From Guillardia theta CCMP2712 (Eukaryota > Cryptophyceae > Pyrenomonadales > Geminigeraceae), in NCBI RefSeq assembly GCF_000315625.1, contig NW_005434664.1, positions 603,871-667,870 on the forward strand: 64,000 nucleotides of DNA. Direction: 5' to 3'. The notes below the pieces were generated by a model, which worked only from the letters and a program-made list of their open reading frames with translations, made no database searches and was not told the DNA's origin. The position numbers and the translations under genes were made by a program. Below, one piece after another: positions 21,404-32,699 of the stretch; within the stretch, counting starts at the first letter, position 1, and each line of letters starts with the position of its first letter.

Positions 21404-24400
21404 ATGCCTCATCACCTCGCAAGTCGAGTTGCTTTCCTCCTGTTTGCTCTGCTAGTGCATCCAAGGCCGTGCTCCCCGACGCTGCGAAAGAAGTTTGAGG
21501 TTCTGCGTCTCAACGGAGGAGTTCAGTACTATGAGGGGATGAGGGACGAGAGGGGAAGGTCCAAGAGCAACCCAGGAAAGCTCAAGTTTATGAATGCGAC
21601 TATGATCAACGAGGAGTGTCGGCGATGGTTGGAGGCCGAGTACGCGGCCAGGCGACATGCCAACTTCGAGAGGAATCGGCAAGAATGCACCCCTCGAAGC
21701 AAGTCTGCGCCCCATGAGATGCAATTCTCTGCCTCTTCTTGTCCGATCCCCACGGGATCTGATTTCAACACGAACCTCTCTCTCTTTCAATCTCGCATCT
21801 GGTCGACTGGGCAACCCGCCATCTCCGGCCAACAGCTCAACTGGAGTGAGGTCACTAGCAAGTCAACAGTTCGCTCAAGCTCCTCCGAGGAATGGCTTAA
21901 CCATCGGCTGCGTGGAGGTAAGCCCGAATCGAAGAGTTCGGTCAGGAAGAATGAGAGAACGTTCGTCCACAACATGGGGTCCCCCCTCGGGGCAACAAGC
22001 CCGGGAGAGGAAGGCGGAGCTGCAGCGCAGGTGGAAGCAGCGCTCAAGATGTTGGAGACGTGTGACAGCTCGAGGTCTGACATGACAAGTCGAGAGGGGA
22101 TCGCACAGCTGCAAGCCTTGAGTGAGCAAGGGAATGGTCGCGCAGCCTTTAATTTAGCGCAAATTTACGAGAGGGGCAATTATGGCATGACAGCCGACGC
22201 TTCAAAGAGCTTGGAGCTCTTGCAGAATTCGGCCTTGCATGGTTATCCACCTGCGATGTACCATATAGGGATCCGGTGCCTCTCGGGAAAGGGAGTCGCT
22301 CGAAATGAGACCATGGCGATCGGATGGTGGTATGTACACTGACGAACTCTAGACTGCTTGTTCATTCTCATACTGTTTTGTCGTGTTCATCAGGCGCAAG
22401 GCATCGAGACTTGGCCATGAAAAGTCGCAGATGAGGCTCGGGGTGTACCTGCTGGATCGGGGGCAGAGGACAACTGATCCTCAAGGAGCTGCGATGGTCA
22501 AGGAAGCCGTTGCGTTGCTAAACACGGCGAGCTCCCAAGGCCTTCCAGACGCAAAGTATGTCCTTGGAGCATACCTTCTAGCCGTATCAAAGGGGTCCTC
22601 TGAACGAAAGGAGGCGCTCGCGTTGATCCAAGCCGCGGCTGATGTAACAGTTTGTGACTCAGTGGAACATTGGTGTTCACTCTGCTTCAGGTCGGGCATG
22701 TACTTAGCTCAGCGGTCATGGGTAGAATTCTACTGAAAGGTGATCCGAGCATCAAAAGTGACGAGGTAAAAGTTATCAAGGGCCGTCTCATGGCTGCACT
22801 CTCAACCTTTCCTGGCAGATCAAAGCTGCGAAATATATAGAGAAGGCTGCACTTGGCGGTGACGCGGACTCGCAGTATCTTTATGGATGTCTGTTCATGG
22901 ATGGTTTTCGAAGAGAAGTGGAAGAGTCGACGTCGACTGGATCGAAGCAACATGATTCTGTACGAAGGAGGCAAGTATGTGCTAGTGACCTAATCACTTC
23001 ATCACAGAGCCCTGTTGGAAAGCTTGTTGAAGAAAGGGATCCAATAGTAGCCTTCGAATGGTTCAAGAAAGCTGCAGAGAGTGGTCTTGACTTGTTCCTT
23101 TGAATCAATACTATTTGACACTTGACACCAAGGATCGGCTGAAGCTCAATACAAAGTTGCGATGAGGCAGCTGCAGAAGTTTCGAGACAGTGACTTTCAG
23201 AGGACTGAGAAGGCGGTAGAAGCAGATGGGATTGTTGTGACGATGTCTGAGAGTGAGGGGAGCAGGAAGCTTTGGATTTGCTCAAGAAAGCAGCGCAGGC
23301 TGGGCACATGGAGGCAGCATGGCAAATGGCCCATCAGCTAATGAGCCTGGCAAGAACTCTCAGGGTTAAGGTTTCTCGCAAAATTGTTGCAGAAGCTGGT
23401 CAATGGCTGGAGGTTTGCTGGAGATGTTCGATATCTCTTGTAACACGCAAGTGTAGGAAGCAGCACATGGTGGCCATGCCAAGGCGCAGGTTTGTAAGCA
23501 TCTCAAGGAGGCGGTGCTTGCTCACGAGCGCCTAGCTCCTCTTGGGCCAGAGCATGCGAGATGGAAGGTTTGGCTTCGCCGAGAGCACGAATAGAAGCAT
23601 AGCAACAGAGTGGTTGAAGCGGTGAGCTGCAGCGATGTTGTGTATTCAATGTTGACGCCCGTGTGAACAGAGCTGCAGAGGCTGGTGAATTAGAAGCACA
23701 GGTGGAGTACGCTCTTGCTCTCGTTCGTGGCGATGGCGTGAAGCAAGACGAGTCCTCAGCAAGGGAATGGTTGTCATTAGCTGCTGCTGCAGGCAACATG
23801 CGAGCAAGATACGAGCTTGCAAAGCACCTCCTTGCCAACGTCGGAGAACGAAATTCCTTGTATGAGGACATAGCCAACCCATCCAAGAAAGCTGTCGATC
23901 TCTTGAGGGATTGTGTGCAACATGGTTATCTCGACGCCATGTATGAGGTGTAGCCACAAAGCAAGCTGACCCAGACTCTCACTCTTGTCGCAGTTGTGCA
24001 GATTGTTTCGAGCTGGAAACTGGATGATAAAGTCCAATCGCACCGAAGCCATTCACCTCTACAGGTCGCTGCTAGAGAAGCGCGAGGTTGTTTGAGCTAA
24101 GCTCTACTTGTGCCCTCATACCCTTGGCAGGATCCTGAAATTGCCATGGAATTTGCCACATTGCTCCTCGAAAACAAGTACAGGGACATTCAGTCTCATG
24201 GACGAGAAAGGGCCTTCGTGGACGAAGTCCGCGAGGGCCTCAAGTGGCTGAGATTCGCATTCAGCAACGACGTCGAAGGAGCAGAGAAGTCCCTGCGGGA
24301 CGCGCAGCTGCAGTTCTCTCGCTTCCTCAACATGCAAGAGATGGCTGGCGAGTTGGGTGCGGGGCTCGAGCACCTCAACATCTCTTACCCTGCTCACCTT

Positions 24401-26275
24401 GGGACCGGGAGGCTCCGGATCACGCTGGTCCGACCTCGTAACCTGCCTAAGTGTGCGGCAGGGCAAGGCAAGGTTCCGAGCAAGCCGAAGCAGACGCATG
24501 TCTACGTCACCTTGGAGTCAGAGCGACACGCCACCGCAGCTGACAGCGAGGAGGAGGAGGAGGGGGTGCAGGAGGTGGACAACTTCGAGAAGAGCTGGGA
24601 TGGAGAGCTGGGTGTGAGGTGGACGAAAGTCTATCACTCCTCTCGATTTAGGCACTTGAAACTGACGGGAGGGCACGGGATGCGAGAGGCTCCGATCTCC
24701 ACCCTTGAGGTCCAGACGAGGAAGGTGGGACGGACCAGCAAGGTAGTCAGCTCGCTGTCCTCTCCCCATCTCAAGGCTCGCAGGTTTGGAACGATACGTT
24801 TGCATGCTACCTCAATGGTTCTAAGAACGCATTCCACCGCCCTATGGTGGGAACTCTACATGTGGAGGTGGAAGGAAGACGAGAATTCGTATCAGAGGTC
24901 AGTCTTCTGCTCCTCTCCTCCCTNNNNNNNNNNNNNNNNNNNNNNNNNNNNNNNNNNNNNNNNNNNNNNNNNNNNNNNNNNNNNNNNNNNNNNNNNNNNN
25001 NNNNNNNNNNNNNNNNNNNNNNNGATGTTCATTACTGTGCCTTCTTCGCAGTCGCACATAGAGTTGGCGCTGAGGCGCGAAGAGGTCTCACTCGGCATGC
25101 TGGTGAACCTGAGCTGATGGTCGTGCAGGCGAAATTCCGCAAGGAGTTCAACGCCAAGGTTCTGATCTCGACGGATCAAGTAGTGGTGGACCATGAAGGA
25201 ACGACGGTAAGACGTCGGCTCCTCCTGCTGCCGTGTGGTTGAGCATGAGGACTGGCAGTTGCCCTGGAGCATCCTTCAGAAGGTCCCGAACCTCAACAGG
25301 ATCTACGAGCCGATCGTGGCGAAGCATCGAGACACCAAGTTCTTGAATGAGTTCCAGGGAGACTTCGACACGGTCTCTTTCTCGCACGGTCCTCTATCTT
25401 CTGATTCCTCCCTCTTGCTCTCAGATCCTTGACTTCGACCCCTGGACGGAACGATGCAAGAACGGCGACTGGAAGGTACCAGGAAGGAACAGGTTGCCGA
25501 GCACATGCGCGGTTGCTCGTGACTTGATGATGGTGGGTGCAGAGAATTCTATGACTGGCACGGGCCATGGTACGAGTGGCTGAGAAAGTGAGCAGGAGCC
25601 ATATCGAGGCACTTGCTGACTGGCCCGCAGGTACACCAAGGGCTTGTTGACGAGGAAAGACGTTCCCGCGGGGTGAGCGATGACTGTGTGAGGCAGCGAA
25701 GAGTCACAGGCTGACAGGTCCCTTCCTCCGTACATGAAGAAGACCGAGATAAGAAGGCAGATCCGAAAGTTGGCGTGGGAGAAGGTCAAGACGATCCATG
25801 TTGCGAGAGGTGACATCTCTTCCTTCATCTCCTCTTCCTTCGCCTCCTTCGCCTCCTCCTTCACCCCCCCCCTTCTCCTCCTTTCCCTCTCCTCCTCCTC
25901 CTCTTCCTTTGCGTGCTCCTCTACATGCTCCTCCTGCTCTACCTGCGACTTCTCCCTGGCTCCATCTCAATCCTGCTCCTCGCAGAGAAGCGCCGCTTGA
26001 AGAAAAAGCTTCAGCAAGCTCAGTCCAAAGACACCAAGACGAGCTCCGGGAGACCTCGCCGAGAGGTGAGCAGCTCGTGAACGTGTGAGGTTATGATGAG
26101 AGTGAAGCAGGGGAGGCGGGGGGATCTCTCCTCGTCCATGGAGGAGTACTCTCAGGAGGAGACGCAGCCAAGAGTCGTCAGGCCTCAGCCTTCCGATCCG
26201 ACCAGCGAGCCTCCCAAGATGTCCAAGTTGTGCAGCAAGAGCTCGTTCCTTCAGAGCCTGTTAAGAGCCAACTGA
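21404..26275 (+). CDS. Sel1-repeat protein with C2-like domain and C-terminal membrane anchor
   Basis: A multi-exon gene with short introns and one assembly gap. ATG 21404 opens a signal peptide (MPHHLASRVAFLLFALLVHP). From about 22090 several Sel1/TPR-like repeats follow: GRAAFNLAQIYERGNYGM, AMYHIGIRCLSGKGVARNE, KYVLGAYLLA, DADSQYLYGCLFMDG, AEAQYKVAMRQL, AQVEYALALVRGDGVKQDE. After the repeats comes GTGRLRITLVRPRNLPKC and, across an intron, VWNDTFACYLNGSKNAF, a C2-like beta-sandwich. Beyond the gap (24924-25023), exons read FRKEFNAKVLISTDQVVVDH, VEHEDWQLPWSILQKVPNL, ILDFDPWTERCKNGDWK, EFYDWHGPWYEWLRK and PPYMKKTEIRRQIRKLAWEKV. A Leu-rich transmembrane helix lies near 25880-25980, before a basic tail. 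The last exon (26111-26275) follows a 45-nt intron. Sel1 repeats with a signal peptide suggest an ER-lumenal adaptor. The part after the C2 domain was not identified. It could be two genes divided by the gap. Confidence 0.6.
24924..25023. other. Assembly gap (100 N)
   Basis: Exactly 100 undetermined bases, the usual placeholder for a gap of unknown size. It interrupts the Sel1/C2 gene just after the C2-like domain, so that protein cannot be read across it. Confidence 0.99.
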
Positions 26276-26438
26276 GCCGTGTCGTCTGTGAGAGTGAAAG
26301 ATGACATGTCTTGAAAACTAGCCAGCTATTTCCCAAGTTCCGTTTGACGGGAGTCAATAATGAAACGGTCCAGCCCTTCAAAATATTAGTTAAGTATGTT
26401 TCCATTGAGCCCGCCCCCGATGATCACACAGGAGATTT

Positions 26439-27545
26439 TTGCAATCCAGTGTTTCGACATTAAGTGGTGGTTTGCTGTCCTCGAGGAGTTCGAGCTCAAT
26501 GCTCGCGAGAATGGCGCATGCGGCCTTGAGGGCGACGGGAGCGGGAAGAGAAGGGATGATGAGAGAGATGAAGCAGACGAGAGGAAGAAGCTGGTTGCTC
26601 TCGTCCTGCTCCTCCTGCTCCTTTTCCTCGGCCTCTCCTCTTCACCTTCACAGTGAGCGAAGAAGCTTCCATGCGACGCCTTGTGCTGCGAGAAAGAAAG
26701 GGTTCTTCTATGAGCTTGGACTGCTCTTCAGTAAGAAGAAGAGGGACGAGAGAGGCAAGGCACTTGATGAGGAGGTAAACATGGGGCGCTTCCCCGAGAT
26801 GAACGAGCTGCATCGGACAGGAGGGAAACTTTTCGATGCTGACGACAACTTAGTCCCGGCATCAGACTCAATTATCTTCCCCGACGTGAAGTGCTTCACG
26901 GCTGATGGCAAGGAGCACGACCTCGTGCAGATCTTGAGAGGGAAGGTGACGTGTGTCACTGTCTTCATGCGAGACTTTGCGAGACCGATGCTCAAGTCGT
27001 GGGAAGAGCACATAGACGAAGTGAAGCAGGAGTACCCTCAGTTGCAGGTACGCGAGATCAGGACCAGCTCCTCGAGAGCTGTCGACAGGTCTGAGTGCCA
27101 TGGCAGGTGGTTCAGCTCTCGTTTGTGGAGGGGGTGGCCTACCGGCTGATCAAGGGCTGGATGATCTCATCTATGAAGAAGAGGATCCAACCGGACAAGC
27201 ATGATCGGATCCACATGTGTTTCGGTTCTAGCGATGAATTCAGGAAGGCGCTCCACGTGAAGAACAGGCTGGTAGACGTTTCATGACGACTGTGTTGCTC
27301 CTTCACCCTTTGGTGTCTTGACAGGTAGCATACATCTTCCTCGTGGACAGCCAAGGAAGGATGCGTTGGCAGTAACTCTAACCTGTCTCCCTCTCATGTG
27401 CCTCACATGGTGACAGAGCAGTCGGCTACCCGCTTCCACACGAGGCTCGCTTCATGAGGAAATCTGTCGGCAAGGTGGGAGGTGTGAGAGCGACTGAGAG
27501 ACGCTAATGCAGTCGCAGCTGATGGAGGTTCGAAGCCGGAAATGA
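26439..27545 (+). CDS. ATP10-like mitochondrial F1Fo-ATP synthase assembly factor
   Basis: ATP10 assists assembly of the Fo sector (subunit 6) in the mitochondrial inner membrane. Exons 26439-27047, 27107-27271, 27325-27371, 27417-27474 and 27519-27545 join in phase to 301 aa; introns are 59, 53, 45 and 44 nt. The N-terminus is Ser/Arg-rich without acids and ends in RRSFHATPCAARKK, a typical mitochondrial presequence. A later ATG at 26502 is possible. The ATP10 core reads FPDVKCFTADGKEHDLVQIL, VTCVTVFMRDFARPMLKSWE, VVQLSFVEGVAYRLIKGWM, KRIQPDKHDRIHMCFG, and the diagnostic AYIFLVDSQGRMRWQAVGYP. That last segment is split by two introns, which confirms the joins. It begins 163 bp after the Sel1/C2 gene and ends 64 bp from the convergent PH-MORN gene. 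Confidence 0.85.
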
Positions 27546-27609
27546 CAAGGGCAGAGGGGAGAAGCGCGCGATTGTTTCATTATCCTCCAGCAAGACGTGA
27601 GATCGTCGC

Positions 27610-30081
27610 TCACTGCTTGTACAACTCGAACTTTGAGTTGAGCTGCTTCGTGATCTCACGGCACAAGAGATGCCATTCCAGCCCGTAGAGCTCTGAGAGC
27701 AAGTCAATGATGGGCAGCACATGGCAGCGACTTGCCGATGGAGTTTTTGTCTTGGTGGTAAATCCTGATGGTCTTGAGTAGAGTCTTCCTCATCATGGCG
27801 TCCGAGAAGTCACTCGGGATCTGGAGCAGCAAGGGATGAGTTGTGGCAGGCAACGGCTTGTTGGTCCTCACCTCGTTGGGATTGTTCCGTGGGGGATGAT
27901 ACTTGAAGACATGCTGCAGGAGAGCTTGTGCCGACTTCTTAGAAGCAGCCTGATGAGCAGAACATCAGAGAGTGAGAGAGAGTGGGAGGGCAGGAGGCGA
28001 CTTTGATCTTGTCTAGCTGAGGCTCCAGATCCTGAAAGGGTCTGTGAGAGGAGAAACCAGTGGGATGGAACATGCCTTCATCACGGGGCCGCTCAAGTTG
28101 GCTGCTCGCATCGCCTCCTCCTCTGGGACCAAGGTGAGGAAGGAAGCGACGAGAACATGAAGGTCACCTTCCATGCGCTGGCGAGCCCGTTCAGCAGCAC
28201 GCCTGTTGCCATCGCTAAGAGAGATGTCATCGAACAGGCAGAAGATTCACTTCTCTGCTGCTTCCTCCTGCTCTCTTTTCGCACGAGCTTGCTCGTCTTC
28301 AGGTCCATGCGCTTGCTGCTTTGCTTGCTGTGGAGCATTTCCTCGAGCCTGGAAGAAACCGAAGTAGTTCTTGTTGCCCTCAGCCTTCTCCTTCTCCTGC
28401 TTGTCGTTGGAGCCGGAGGCCTTGAGAAAGTTCACGACAGTGAGTTTCACATATCAGACCTTCGCAATCAGTTACACTACCGTGTCGGGCGCATCACAAG
28501 GCCTGTCGTCTTTCCACTTTCCTTTGTAGACTTTGCCTGCCGAAAGAACTTTCAGGTCCCATCTCACTTCTCTTGCAATGCCTGCCTTGGTTGGACGTGT
28601 ACGTTCCTTGTCCGTGTTTCTTGCCTTCTACCCACTCTCCTTCGTAACGTGCACCGTTTGAAGCTTTGAAGATGCCGTAACCGTGTTTCAACCTGTCAAA
28701 TCCCATGTGACGAATGCTTCAGCATCCTCGTCGTTCTCACCCATTCTTGGTCTCTCCTTCGTAATAATCTCCATTCGTGTACTTGTAGGTGCCCTTCCCA
28801 TGCTTCTTGTCGTTCTGATGTGCAACACTCACCACCATGAACATGATCGCGTTCGCTCAATTGAGTACCTTCCATTCGCCATCATAAGAACTGCCATCGG
28901 GCCTGACATGCTTTCCACGCCTGAAGGAAACCGCAGTTTCATTCAATCAAAAACCGCAATACAGGCAGGAAGCAATCAGAACGCGCTAACCCCTCTTTCT
29001 TGTTGTTCCTCCATTCGCCATCATACACGTGCCCATCACTGGAGGTCAAAAGTCACCCGACAGGCTGTTGCTGTGCAAAAGCACCTGCTCGACGACTTTC
29101 CGCGTCCATGCTTCACGCCATTCATCCACTCTCCCTGATAGACACCACCGCCATCCTGCAAGAAAAGGACACCAAGAGCATCAAATATCCTACATAACAC
29201 TCCGAGCTACTCACTGCAGATTTGAACGTTCCTTTGCCGTGCTGTTTGCCATCCTTCCATTCACCCTCATATACTCTTCCATCCGCGCATTTCAAACACC
29301 AAATCCACATTGAACACCTTCTTTCCACTGCAAAATAATCAGCAGGCTGCAGACCACCCAGCGGGTTTACCGTCCCAACAAACGTATCCCCACTCTTGTA
29401 TATGAGCTTTCCATTGCCGTGCTTCTGGTCATTCTGATATTCGCCCTCGTAAACAGAGCCATCCTTGCGCGTGTATCGCCCAGTCCCATGCTTCTTACCG
29501 AAGTGAAAGTCTCCGACATAGTGATCGCCGTTGTCGTACATGTAAGAGATGTTGATTCCATGCAGCTGATTCCTAGAAGTTGGTCCCTTGTGAGCGTTGG
29601 GTTGGGACCCGTGGGCTTGACTCGCCGATTCATTCTCTTTGTCGTTGACATTGCCACGTGCAGCTCGAGCAGCTTCCGCCTTGTCTTGAAGCGTTTGAAT
29701 CTTTGTCTTGAGAAAGCTCACCCAAGCCCCGGCTTCTTGAGTCGTACTGGCCTTGAAGCTGAAGAAAATGTTTGCATCATCTTTCCTCCTCAACGTGAAC
29801 TTTTCGCCTTTTAGATCCTTTGCATTTTCACTCAGCACCCAGTCGACCAAAGAAAGAATCTGACCATCATCTGCAACTGCGATCTTCTCCTGGGCTTTGC
29901 TCCCTTGGTTTGCCCGGAAGACTACCACCTCAGCTTGCCGCATATACATTACACCATGGGACACCCAGCACATGAGTTTCTCCTTCCATGCGCTTTCAAA
30001 CATGTTTCTGCTCTCACTCTTCTTCAGCAGCAAGCCATGGCATTCGCTGGTGAGCCACGGCTCTGCTGTACTGGAGGCCAT
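27610..30081 (-). CDS. PH domain - MORN repeats - coiled coil - J-like domain protein
   Basis: ATG at 30081. Residues about 10-135 are a PH domain ([20 protein letters not shown] ... [20 protein letters not shown]). MORN repeats follow: [59 protein letters not shown], then small exons [75 protein letters not shown] and [19 protein letters not shown] splice at about 28490-28440 leads to a Gln/Glu/Lys coiled coil ([20 protein letters not shown]), [15 protein letters not shown], then [20 protein letters not shown]. The end is a J-like helix pair ([17 protein letters not shown] ... [20 protein letters not shown]) stopping at 27610. The HPD motif of true J-domains is HQD here, so Hsp70 activation is doubtful. 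Near 27728 the frame shifts by one base with no clear intron. MORN plus PH suggests action at a membrane or cytoskeletal structure. Confidence 0.75.
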
Positions 30082-30543
30082 CCAGAGGTAATATTCTCAC
30101 GCCCAACCTGATCGACCTGTGGGTCGCACAAACAAGTGGAGGAGAAGAAAGGTCTCAGGGCCCCCCAGGTGTTCTCACTCTCTTGTAACAACCAGCTCTC
30201 TTCTCCATGCGCTCCCCGAGCTTCTGCCTCTCCTTTCTAGCCAGCGAAAGTCTCCCTTACCATGCCATCACGCCACTGCTCCGACACCGAAAGCCACCCT
30301 AAAGGGAGCGACGGGGGTGTTGCAGTAGGGGGGTGGGTTCTAGTTCTATAGACCCGGTGTATTTTAAATAAAATTACATATCTGAGTAGGGGTACTATCA
30401 AGAACGGGGGGTATCATGGGTCATGCATTAATTATTTTCGAGGGTGGGGTAGTTTTGAAAATGAGAGCACTGTGCCTCGTCCCCGCACTTGCCCCATATC
30501 TGCTGAAACTCATCCCCCCCCTATCCGCGGACAGCGAAGAGCC
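30082..30543. other. Divergent spacer with G-rich motifs
   Basis: The promoter region shared by the PH-MORN gene (-) and the unknown membrane protein (+). From about 30310 to 30530 it carries GGGGGGGTGGG-like (near 30328), GAGTAGGGGTAC (near 30383), GGGGGGTATC (near 30405) and GGGTGGGGTAG (near 30441) runs, the same type as in other long spacers. No exon is supported. Confidence 0.45.
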
Positions 30544-31533
30544 ATGGCCCGGGGTCGACTGTCATGGCAGGGAGGGTTGGGCGCCGCGGCGTTGGGTGTT
30601 GGGTGCGCATGCTTGCTGATGATGATATCTTTGAGAGGGATCACGCCGGGAGTCCGGCTGCAATGCACTTCTGCTCTTGATTGTGCGAGCAAGCGGTATT
30701 TCAGATTGCAGGCCAGATCGAGGAAAGCAAGAAGAGCTGCGCTAGTCATGAACCGGCAGGTTCACTTGGGCGTCTTAGGGAGATCAGCTGACATTGCTGA
30801 AAACATTGGAGGGTCTTTGGCTGCTGTAGGTTCGATGAGGAGAAAAACTCCCAAGCTGATGCAATCTCCATTCGTCAAGACGCTGGGACCTGGCCCCGAG
30901 TCCCCAGAGAACAATACAAAGACTGCGCCACTTGAAGCTAGCTTCACACGCGGCAAGGACTTGAATTCTATCTTTCATCGTTCACTGTGGAAGCACAACG
31001 ATGAAAGTAAGACGCACCCTTTCCTTGTGTGGACTGCTGATAATCTGAAAACCGTCGAATCGGATTACGACGATGACAACAAACTTATTATGAATGGTGT
31101 TAACGTTGACGGCAGTGACATGTTCAACAAAGTTATTCCTCTCCCTGCAATGAGAGGGGAGAGAATCGCTCACTTGACCAATGCCAGTGACGCTCAAACG
31201 GAGGAGGCCAAAAGCTGGAACAAACTTGCATCTGTTGGAGTGAACGTTTACGGTTCGCTCTTCTCAGACCCAGTTGCTAAAGGAAGCCACTCGGACGGCC
31301 TGTCTGATCAAGAGGAGTCGAATGATCCTTGCAACGAGGCCTACGTCGATTCTGTCTCGGGGATGCAAAATGAGTACAATTACTGGGACGACGATCATGT
31401 CAAGGACCCGTCAGATGTTGCTCCCTTGGAGCGTGCAAGAGTAACCGTATCCAACAAGAACTGGCAAAAGGCCGTTCCAAATCCTGCATGGCAGCCTTAT
31501 GCCAAGCTCTCCCGCTCAGGGTGTAAAAAGTAG
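30544..31533 (+). CDS. Unknown protein with N-terminal membrane segment
   Basis: I do not recognise this protein. The single-exon frame from ATG 30544 gives 329 aa. The frame is open for 24 more codons upstream, but that part overlaps G-rich spacer sequence. Residues about 10-30 are hydrophobic (GGLGAAALGVGCACLLMMISL), a signal anchor or signal peptide. A basic stretch follows (KRYFRLQARSRKARRAA), then a polar, acidic, probably disordered body with many Asn/Asp, ending in basic RSGCKK. No repeats or catalytic motifs were seen. It converges on the next gene with 60 bp between stops. Confidence 0.55.
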   Translation: MARGRLSWQGGLGAAALGVGCACLLMMISLRGITPGVRLQCTSALDCASKRYFRLQARSRKARRAALVMNRQVHLGVLGRSADIAENIGGSLAAVGSMRRKTPKLMQSPFVKTLGPGPESPENNTKTAPLEASFTRGKDLNSIFHRSLWKHNDESKTHPFLVWTADNLKTVESDYDDDNKLIMNGVNVDGSDMFNKVIPLPAMRGERIAHLTNASDAQTEEAKSWNKLASVGVNVYGSLFSDPVAKGSHSDGLSDQEESNDPCNEAYVDSVSGMQNEYNYWDDDHVKDPSDVAPLERARVTVSNKNWQKAVPNPAWQPYAKLSRSGCKK

Positions 31534-31593
31534 TTTGTGTTAACCCAATTAAACCTTTTGAGTGTTTATCTCGATCTTCAGTTCTTGAACGTC

Positions 31594-32230
31594 TCACTTA
31601 TTCTTGATGAGTTTCACTGGCAGTGAGCTCTGTGCCATAACGTTGTGAGGTTCGTTCGAGCTCGATGTTGAGCGTTCGGCTCCAACAGTTTTGGCTCGTT
31701 TGAGTTGCAGTTCTCCAAGCTTCTCCCAGTTCCAACATTCGGGATCATTGATGTCCCTTTGAGCATCATTCGGGTCGTGCTTCACCAGTCTTACCACCTG
31801 ACACATTCGATTCAGGCAGGAGCACAAACGACAGAAGCCTGGTATATCAGATACCTTCCGACCATGCCCTGGCAGAGGCAGGGCTTTCACACCGCTGGAT
31901 GAAGAATCAGGTTGTGAATGGGAATGGAATATTCAGAGCTGAGCAAACCTTGAGACTCCAGATGAGAACGACTCGGGCACTTTTGCTATTGAGTTGAAAC
32001 AATCTTGCACCTGCACACTGAATCATTGTTTGCATTGAATGAAAGATCAAAGGGAACAAAGCGCAAAAGGTATCTTGCAGACACTCCATTATAGGAACAC
32101 AACACACCGTCTCAATGCATGACACAGCTTGAAGTGAAATGCTTTGGATGGACGCTTCCAAATCTTGTCTTATCATTTCTGCTACTCCTCGATTCGGTGT
32201 ACTTGTTGGATCATCACTGACTTTCCGCAT
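31594..32230 (-). CDS. Unknown small protein, at least three exons
   Basis: Not recognised. The reading I favour starts at ATG 32230 with MRKVSDDPTSTPNRGVAEMI and continues RQDLEASIQSISLQAVSCIE. It splices to VQDCFNSIAKVPESFSSGV (after an acceptor near 32013), then GVKALPLPGHGRK, and finally VVRLVKHDPNDAQRDINDPE with CWNWEKLGELQLKRAKTV, ending at 31594. Introns are 50-110 nt. A further 5' exon is possible because an acceptor-like CGCAG lies just before the ATG. The protein is helical, about 130-150 aa, and has no targeting signal. The neighbours give no clue to its job. Confidence 0.4.
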
Positions 32231-32399
32231 CGCTGCAGTCTGCGCAGACAGAACGTTGAAGCAGATAGCCTTAGTGCGATGATAGCCAAGAACGCTAGTG
32301 CTACGTTTGAACCGTGACAAGCAGGGGCAGGATAGAAGGATCAGATTGGTTCAGAGACGAGCAGCAGCGGGCGGAGGAGCAAGGAGGGAGGCAGTGGGC

Positions 32400-32640
32400 C
32401 CTCAGGGCTGTAAGGCAGGAGGGAGCAGAACCACTGAGTAGGGCCTCTGAAGCGGCAGACCGATACTAGTACAGGCCCTTCCGACAGTCATCACTCGGGT
32501 CGGACCCTCAGCCCCGCCGGCCCCCGGCCCGTGGGACGGCCCGGCCCGTGCCTGAGTGCCGGGCCGCAACGGTGGGAGCCTCGGACCCCCGGCGGCCCAC
32601 TGGCTGCCGCAGTGCCGTGTTGGACAGGCTGCCACCGGCG
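32400..32640. repeat. GC-rich CCGGCCC block with CATCACTCGGGTC core
   Basis: A sharply bounded GC-rich block (CCCCGCCGGCCCCCGGCCCG near 32512) within AT-rich surroundings. The word CAGTCATCACTCGGGTCGG at about 32484 resembles the GTGACTCGG core of the other GC-rich blocks. No coding frame is credible. Confidence 0.45.
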
Positions 32641-32699
32641 CGTTTTTCCATCGTTTTATTTCACAGATGGTCGAAACTTACTTTTCTTCTTGCGCCCGA

